Origin: Eutreptiella sp. 'Long Island Sound 2002'
Lineage: Eukaryota; Euglenozoa; Euglenophyceae; Eutreptiales; Eutreptiaceae
DNA length: 64,000 bases
NCBI GenBank assembly: GCA_964036045.1
Contig: OZ038384.1
Coordinates: 99,674,871 to 99,738,870, forward strand
Direction of reading: 5' to 3'
Below are positions 56,585 through 64,000 of the stretch, in pieces. Each line of letters begins with the position of its first letter. The stretch's first letter is position 1. Made by a program: the position numbers and the translations under genes. The notes beneath the pieces were generated by a model that was not told the DNA's origin, did not search any database, and saw only the letters and a program-made list of their open reading frames with translations.

Positions 56585-58560
56585 GAGAAAATCAGTTTTC
56601 GCCCAAAAATGGCCATGAATTGCCAACTTTTTGCGGAAAGAATGCATGAACGGTTTGTAGGATCATTGACGACCGCCGGGGTCGGGGACGGACCGACTGA
56701 AACGTGTTTGCAGTTGTATTGGAGCAACATATCGGGGGTTGCAGGGCCGCCAGCAAAAAAAAAATCAGTTTTCGCCCAACAATGGCCGAAAATTGCCAAT
56801 TTTTTGCCGAAAGAATGCACGAACAGTTTGTAGGATCATTGACGACCGCCGGGGTCGGGGACGGACCCATTGAAACGTGTTTGCAGTTGTATTGGAGCAA
56901 CATATCGGGGGTTGCAGGGCCGCCAGCACAAAAAAAAAATCAGTTCGCCCAACAATGGCCAAAAATTGCCAATTTTTTGCCGAAAGAATGCACGAGAGTT
57001 TTGTAGGATCATTGACGACCGGCGGGGTCGGGGACGGACCCACTGAAGCGTGTTTGCAGCTGTATTGGAGCAACATATCGGGGGTTGCAAGGCCGCCAGC
57101 ACAAAAAAAAAATCAGTTCGCCCAACAATGGCCAAAAATTGCCAATGTTCTGCCGAAAGAATGCACGAGAGTTTTGTAAGATCATTGACGACCGCCGGGG
57201 TCGGGGACGGACCCACTGAAACATGTTTGCAGTTGTATTGGAGCAACATATCCGGGGTTGCAGGGTTGCCAGCGCAAAAAAAAAAAATAAGTTTTCGCCC
57301 AAAAATGGTCATGAATTGCCAACTTTTTGCCGAAAGAATGCACGAACGGTTTGTAGGATCATTGACGACCGCCGGGGTCGGGGACGGACCCACTGAAACA
57401 TGTTTGCAGTTGTATTGGAGCAACATATCCGGGGTTGCAGGGTTGCCAGCGCAAAAAAAAAAAATAAGTTTTCGCCCAAAAATGGTCATGAATTGCCAAC
57501 TTTTTGCCGAAAGAATGCACGAACGGTTTGTAGGATCATTGACGACCGCCGGGGTCGGGGACGGACCCACTGAAACGTGTTTGCAGTTCTATTGGAGCCA
57601 CATATCGGGGGTTGCAAGGCCGCCAGCACAAAAAAAAAATCAGTTCGCCCAACAATGGCCAAAAATTGCCAATTTTTCGCCGAAAGAATGCACGAACGGT
57701 TTGTATGATCATTGACGACTGCCGGGGTCGGGGACCCACTGGAACGTGTTTGCAGTTGTATTGGAGCAACATATCGGGGGTTGCAGGGCCGCCAGCACCA
57801 AAAAAAAATCAGTTCGCCCAACAATGGCAAAAAATTGCCAATTTTTTGCCGAAAGAATGCACGAACGGTTTGTAGGATCATTGACGACCGCCGGGGTCGG
57901 GGACGGACCCACTGAAGCATGTTTGCAGTTGTATTGGAGCAACATATCGGGGGTTGCAAGGCCGCCAGCACAAAAAAAAAATCAGTTCGCCCAACAATGG
58001 CCAAAAATTGCCAATTTTTTGCCGAAAGAATGCACGAGAGTTTTGTAGGATCATTGACGACCGCCGGGGTCGGGGACGGACCCACTGAAACGTGTTTGCA
58101 GTTGTATTGGAGCAACATATCGGGGGTTGCAGGGCCGCCAGCGCAAAAAAAAAAATCAGTTTTCGCCCAAAAATGGTCATGAATTGCCAATTTTTTGCCG
58201 AAAGAATGCACAAACGGTTTGTAGGATCATTGACGACCGCCGGGGTCGGGGACGGACCCACTGAAACGTGTTTGCAGTTGTATTAGAGCAACATTTCGGG
58301 GGTTGCAGGGCCGCCAGCACAAAAAAAAATCAGTTCGCCCAACAATGGCCAAAAATTGCCAATTTTTTGCCGAAAGAATGCACGAGAGTTTTGTAGGATC
58401 ATTGACGACCGCCAGGGTCGGGGACGGACCCACTGAAACGTGTTTGGAATTGTATTGGAGCAGCCTATTGGGGGTTGCAAGGCCGCGAGCACAAAGAAAA
58501 ACCAGTTTTCGCCCAAAGATGGCCAAAATTTGGCAATTTTTTGCCGAAAATAGTGTTTTT
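56585..58560 (+). repeat. 171-177-bp tandem satellite, about eleven copies
   Basis: GGATCATTGACGACCGCC recurs about every 171-177 bases from 56662 to 58397, with GTGTTTGCAGTTGTATTGGA and a C-rich/A-run block (CCGCCAGCACAAAAAAAA). The unit is the same as the two copies at 32980-33330 in the DNA transposon. Open frames on both strands (up to 244 aa) repeat with the unit and are not taken as genes. Confidence 0.85.
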
Positions 58561-59298
58561 TTGGCCGGGGTCGTGAGTTGTAGGGCCCCATACCGTATTC
58601 TGAGGGTGCCCGACCCACTGAAATCTGTTTGGAATTGTATTGGAGCAACCTATTGGGACTTGCAGGGCCGCCAGCACAAAAAAAAACAGTTTTCGTCCAA
58701 AAATGGCCAAAAATTGACAATTTTTGGCCAAAAACATTGTATTTTTGGAGATCAATCGGGCAGGAGGAACCCCCCTCTCCTATTTTGACGGTGCATAATT
58801 AAAAAAAAAGGTTTCCTTTGGTCTCTTTGGGTACAAAACCTATTCTCATGGTATTTTTGTGCCTATACTATACTATACAGGTACGCTGGTGTGCAGCACT
58901 GTTCTGCGGCGCCAACCCAGAGTAGACCAAAATATTCAAAATAGGCCGAATTCCAGGGTTTTTGATGGTTTGGGAGAAAGCTCGGGTGGGAGGAACCTCT
59001 CCATCCGTATTTTGGGGCAAGGGAATCCCAAGAAAAGGGCAATTTCTGTCAAAAATCCTCTATAGGCAGGTACACTGGTGTGCATCAGTGTTTTGCAGGA
59101 CCAGCCCAGAGCAGGCCAAAATACCCCAAAATAGGCCAAATTTCAGGGTTTTTGATATTTTTGGACAAAACCCGCGTAAGAGGACCCCCCCCCTTCTTCG
59201 GAGCCGTAGAAGGCAAAAAAAAAGGGCATTTGGCGCGAAAACCCCTTTTTGCTGAACTTTTGAATTTTGGGAAAAAACAGTTGCTAAAATCATAGGTG
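58561..59298 (+). mobile_element. Second copy of the DNA transposon's right end
   Basis: Collinear with 33330-33979 plus 35260-35370, lacking the 1.28-kb insertion. It ends at 59259-59298 with the 40-base terminal repeat, which has one mismatch (CAGTTGC for CAGCTGC). No matching left end is seen in the window, so this is a partial or rearranged copy, or its left end lies elsewhere. Confidence 0.75.
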
Positions 59299-62200
59299 AT
59301 ACTCCCCAATCCTCTTTGCATCCTCCCCGATCCTCCTCGCATCATCCCCGATCCTTTAGCAGCCTCCCCGATCCTCCCGGCATCCTCCCCGGTCCTCCCC
59401 GCATCCTCCCCGTTCCTCCCCGCATCATTCGCGATCCCCCCCGATCCTCCCTGCGTCCTCCCCGATCCTTCCCACATACTCCCCGATCCTCCCCGCATCC
59501 TCCGAGATCCTCCCCGCATCCTCGCCGATCCTCCCGCATCTTCCCCGATCGTCCCCGCATCATCTCCGGTCCCGCCCGCATCCTCCCCGGTCCTCCCCGC
59601 ATCCTCCCCGAGCCTCCCCACATAATTCTTGATCCTCCCCGCACCCTCCTCGATCCTCCTCGCATCCTCTCCAATTCTCGCTGCATACTCCCCGATCCTC
59701 TCCGCACCCTCCCCGATCCTCTCCGCATTCTCCCAGATCCTCCTCGCATCCTGCCTGATCCTCTCCGCATCCTCCTTGACACTCCCCGCCTCCTCCCCGA
59801 TCCTCCCCGCATCCTCCCTGGTCCTCCCCACATCCTCCCTGGTCCTCCCCAGATCCTCCCCGCATCCTGCCCAATCCTCCCCACATTATCCACGGTCCTC
59901 ACCGCGTCCCCCCCAATCCTCCTCGTATCCTTGCCAATACTCTCCGCATCCTCCCTGATCCTCGCCGCCTCCTCCCCAATTTCTCGCTGTATCCTCTCCG
60001 ATCTTCCCCCGCATCCTCCCCGATCCTCCCCTCATCGTTCCCGGTCCGCCGCGCATCCTGCCCGGTCCTTGCCGCATTCTCACCGGTCCTCTCCACATCG
60101 TCCCCGATCCTCCTCGCATCCTCCCAGATCCTCACCGCATCCTGGCCGATCCTCCTTGCATCTTTCCTGGTCCTCCCTGCATCCTCCCCGATCCTCCTTG
60201 CATTCTCGCTGACCCTGCCCGCATCCTCCCTGATACTCCCCGCCTCCTCCCCGATCCTCCCCGCATCGTCCGCGGTCAGCCCCGCATCCTCCCCAATCCT
60301 CCCGGCATCCTCCCGGCATCCGCCCCGGTCCTCCCCGATCCACCCCGCATACTCCCCGATCCTCCTTGCATCCTCCCCAATCCTCCCGCAGCATCCCCTA
60401 TCCTCCCGCATCCTCCCCGGTTGCCACCGCATCTTCTCCGATCCTCCCTGCACCCTCTCGAATCCTCCTCGCCTTCTCCCCGATCCTCCCGCGGCCCCCC
60501 GGATGCTCCCGGCATCCTTTCCGGTCGTCCCCCCATCCTCCCTGGTCCTCCCCGCATCCTTGCTGATCCTGCCCGATCCTCCCTGCATCCCCCCCTGATC
60601 CTCCCCGCATCCTGCCGGATCCTCCCTGCATCCTCCCCGATCCTCCCCGCATGCTCCCAAATCTTCCAGCATCCTCCCCGATCGTCCCGCATCCTCCCTG
60701 GTGTAAAACGCAAGCACCCAAAAGGCTGCCTTGCATACACCTGGTCCCCCCTGCATCCTCCCTGGTCCTCCCCGCATCCTGACCGGTCCTCCCCGCATCC
60801 TCCCCGAACCTCCCCAAATACTCCTTGATGCTCCCCGTACCCTCCTTGACTCTCCCGGCATCCTCCCCGGTCCCCCCCACATCCTCCCCGATCCTCCCGG
60901 CATTTTCCCCGGTCCTCTCCGCATCCTCCCATGTCCTCCGCGCATCCTCCCCGATCCTCCCCATATAGTCCCCTATCGTCCCTGCACCCTCCCTGATTGT
61001 CTTCGCTTTCTCCCCGGTTCTCCCCGTATCCTCCCCGATCCTCCCCGCTTCCTCCCCGGTTATCCCCACATCCTCCCTGCTCCTACCCGCATCCTCCATG
61101 GTCTTCCCCGCATCGTCTCCGATCCTCCCCGCATCCTCCCACATCCTCCCCGCATCCTCCCCTGTCCTCCTTGCTCCTCCCCGCATCATTCCTGCATCCT
61201 GACCAATCCTCCCCACATTGTGCCCGGTTCTCACCGCATCCTCCCTCATCCTCCCAGCATCCTCACCAATACTACCCGCATCCTCCCCGATTGTCACCGC
61301 CTCCTCCCTAATCCTCCCTGCATCCTCCCCGATCCCCCTCGCGCATCCTCCCCGATCCTCTACACATTGTTCCCGGTCCGCCCCGCATCCTGCCCGGCGT
61401 GCGTGCGTGCATCCTCCTCGCATCCTTCCCGATCCTCCCGCAGCCTCCCGGATGCTCCCCGCATCCTCCCCGGTCCTCCCCGCATCCTCCCTGGTCCTCC
61501 CCGCATCCTTACCGATCCTGCCCGAACTTCCCTGCATCCTCCCGGATCCTCCCCGCATCTTGCCGGATCCTCCCTGCATCCTCCCTGATCCTCCCCGCAT
61601 CCTCCCCAATCCTCCCGCATCCTCCCCGATCGTCCCGCATCCTCCCTGGTCCCCCCTGCATCCTCCCTGGTCCTCCCGGCATCCTGACCGGTCCTCCCCG
61701 CATCCTCCACGAACCTCCCCAAATACTCCCTGATGCTCCCCATACCCTCCTTGATCCTCCCCGCATCCCCCCCTGGTCCCCCCAGCATCCTCCCCGATCC
61801 TCCCGGCATTTTCCCCGGTCCTCTTCGCATCCTCCCATGTCCTCCGCGCATCCTCCCCGATCCTCCCCATATAGTCCCCGATCGTCCCCGCACCCTGCCT
61901 GATTGTCTTCGCATCCTCCCCGGTTCTCCCCGCATCCTCCCCGATCCTCCCCGCTTCCTCCCCGGTTATCACCACATCCTCCTTGCTCCTACCCGCATCC
62001 TCCCTGGTCTTCCCCGCATCGTCCCCGATCCTCCCCGCATCGTCCCCGATCCTCCCCGCATCCTCCCCTGTCCTCCCTGCTCCTCCCCGCATCATTCTTG
62101 CATCGTGACCAATCTTCCCCACATTGTCCCCAGTTCTCACCGCATCCTCCCCGATCCTCCCAGCATCCTCACCAATACAACCCGCATCCTCCCCGATTGT

Positions 62201-64000
62201 CGCCGCCTCCTCCCTAATCCTCCCTGCATCCTCCCCGATACCCCGCGCATCCTTCCCGATCCTCTACACATTGTTCCCTGTCCGCCCCGCATCCTGCCCG
62301 GTCCTCCCCGCATTCTTCCCGGTCGTTCCCGCATCGTCCCGGATCCTCCTCGCATCCTTCCCGATCCTCACAGCATCCTTTCCGATCCTTCCTGCATCAT
62401 CCCGTGTCCTCCCCGCATCCTCCCCGATCCTCCCCGCATTCTCGCCGACCCTGCCCGCTTCCTCCCTGGTTATCCCCACATCCTCCTTGCTCCTACCGGC
62501 ATCCTCCATGGTCTTCCCCGCATCGTCCCCGATCCTCCCTGCATCCTCCCCGATCCTCCCCGCATCCTCCCCTGTCCTCCTTGCTCCTCCCCGCATCATT
62601 CCTGCATCCTGACCAATCCTCCCCACATTGTACCCGGTTCTCACCGCATCCTCCCTGATCCTCCCAGCATCCTCACCAATACTACCCGCATCCTCCCCGA
62701 TTGTCGCCGCCTCCTCCCTAATCCTCCCCGCATCCTCGCCGATCCCCCTCGCGCATCCTCCCTGATCCTCTACACATCGTTCCCGGTCCGCCCCGCATCC
62801 TGCCCGGCGTGCGTGCGTGCATCCTCCTCGCATCCTTCCCGATCCTCCCGCAGCCTCCCGGATGCTCCCCGCATCCTCCCCGGTCCTCCCCGCATCCTCC
62901 CCGGTCCTCCCCGCATCCTTCCCGATCCTGCCCGAACTTCCCTGCATCCTCCCGGATCCTCCCCGCATCTTGCCGGATCCTCCCTGCATCCTCCCCGATC
63001 CTCCCTGCATCCTCCCCAATCCTCCCGCATCCTCCCTGATCGTCCCGCATCCTCCCTGGTCCCCCCTGCATCCTCCCTGGTCCTCCCGGCATCCTGACCG
63101 GTCCTCCCCGCATCCTCCACGAGCCTCCCCAAATACTCCCTGATGCTCCCCGTACCCTCCTTGATCCTCCCCGCATCCTCCCCGGTCCCCCCAGCATCCT
63201 CCCCGATCCTCCCGGCATTTTCCCCGGTCCTCTTCGCATCCTCCCAAGTCCTCCGCGCATCCTCCCCGATCCTCCCCATATAGTCCCCGATCGTCCCCGC
63301 ACCCTCCCTGATTGTCTTCGCATCCTCCCCGGTTCTCCCCGCATCCTCCCCGATCCTCCCCGCTTCCTCCCCGGTTATCACCACATCCTCCCTGCTCCTA
63401 CCCGCATCCTCCCTGGTCTTCCCCGCATCGTCCCCGATCCTCCCCGCACCGTCCCCGATCCTCCCCGCATCCTCCCCTGTCCTCCCTGCTCCTCCCCGCA
63501 TCATTCCTGCATCCTGACCAATCCTCCCCACATTGTGCCCGGTTCTCACCGCATCCTCCCCGATCCTCCCAGCATCCTCACCAATACCACCCGCATCCTC
63601 CCCGATTGTCGCCGCCTCCTCCCTAATCCTCCCTGCATCCTCCCCGATCCCCCCGCGCATCCTCTCCGATCCTCTACACATTGTTCCCTGTCCGCCCCGC
63701 ATCCTGCCCGGTCCTCTCCGCATTCTTCCCGGTCGTTCCCGCATCGTCCCGGATCCTCCTTGCATCCTTCCCGATCCTCACAGCATCCTTTCCGATCCTT
63801 CCTGCATCATCCCGTGTCCTCCCCGCATCCTCCCCGATCCTCCCCGCATTCTCGCCGACCCTGCCTGCATCCTCCCTGATACTTCCGGCCTCCTCCCGGA
63901 CCCCCCCAGCATCCCTCCGGTCTTCCTCGCATCCTCTCCAATCCAACCCTACTCCGCCCCGATCCCCCCCGCATCCTTCTCGATCCTCTCCACAGACTCC
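59299..64000 (+). repeat. 21-bp minisatellite with ~1.41-kb higher-order repeat, continuing past the right edge
   Basis: The basic unit resembles GATCCTCCCCGCATCCTCCCC, roughly 220 copies. Anchors such as GCCCGGCGTGCGTGCGTGC recur at 61392 and 62802, and CCTGTCCGCCCCGCATCC at about 62277 and 63688, giving a higher-order period of about 1,410 bases. A non-repeat island lies at 60700-60745 (GTGTAAAACGCAAGCACCC). Because 21 is a multiple of three and the unit is TA-poor, frames of 300-580 codons are open on both strands, encoding (GEDAGRI)n on the minus strand. These are by-products. Confidence 0.9.

Noticed and set aside
56836-58211. ORFs of 220-245 codons in the 171-177-bp satellite
   Set aside because: Both strands are open in several frames and repeat with the unit, while the homologous transposon end carries no such gene.
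59296-63946. Many ORFs of 100-580 codons in the minisatellite
   Set aside because: They are periodic translations of a 21-bp repeat with few TA dinucleotides; no start context, domain or non-repeat sequence supports coding.

Overview
This window is eukaryotic nuclear DNA, dominated by repeats and transposons. GT-AG spliceosomal introns, LTR retrotransposons, satellites and interstitial TTAGGG arrays all point that way. A chromodomain-bearing Ty3/gypsy polymerase and a telobox-type Myb gene would fit an alga or another plant-lineage protist, but nothing here fixes the species. I see no bacterial operons, rRNA genes or CRISPR arrays.

Layout. 1-5463: the 5' part of a minus-strand LTR retrotransposon, namely a 3.2-kb LTR and a Gag-like ORF of at least 649 codons that runs off the left edge. 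5561-5895: an isolated exon (coiled coil plus Tudor-like segment). 7551-9980: ~900-bp tandem repeats broken by telomere-like arrays. 11516-12330: a 198-bp satellite. 13453-38969: a nested stack. A ~380-bp repeat was split by a Ty3/gypsy element (13562-38698, 4-bp duplication CCAT). That element's 3' LTR was split by a retroposon encoding a CCCH zinc-finger protein (13888-16502, 17-bp duplication). Its coding region was split just upstream of the reverse transcriptase by an 11.6-kb DNA transposon (23812-35370, perfect 40-bp terminal inverted repeats, 2-bp duplication). The DNA transposon was itself invaded by a 1.28-kb retroposon-like sequence (33980-35259, 14-bp duplication).

The DNA transposon holds a 190-bp subterminal satellite, a small nuclear-type acidic protein, eight tandem exons separated by near-identical 109-nt introns, a DDE/RNase H-like transposase candidate carrying in-frame TAG codons, an unrecognised protein and a KP/polyQ-rich protein. 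Its right end recurs at 56.6-59.3 kb, where an internal 171-177-bp unit has been amplified.

40.2-41.6 kb: a two-exon telobox Myb gene with acidic and AT-hook-like regions and in-frame TAG/TAA codons. 43.3-54.1 kb: GC-rich tandem repeats and a decayed minus-strand gene with a Ulp1/C48-like protease end. This gene is split by a 2.7-kb LTR element (47069-49802, 226-bp LTRs, GTTAC duplication) whose one clear ORF is a degenerate dUTPase-like protein. 59.3-64.0 kb: a 21-bp minisatellite with 1.41-kb higher-order periodicity, running off the right edge.
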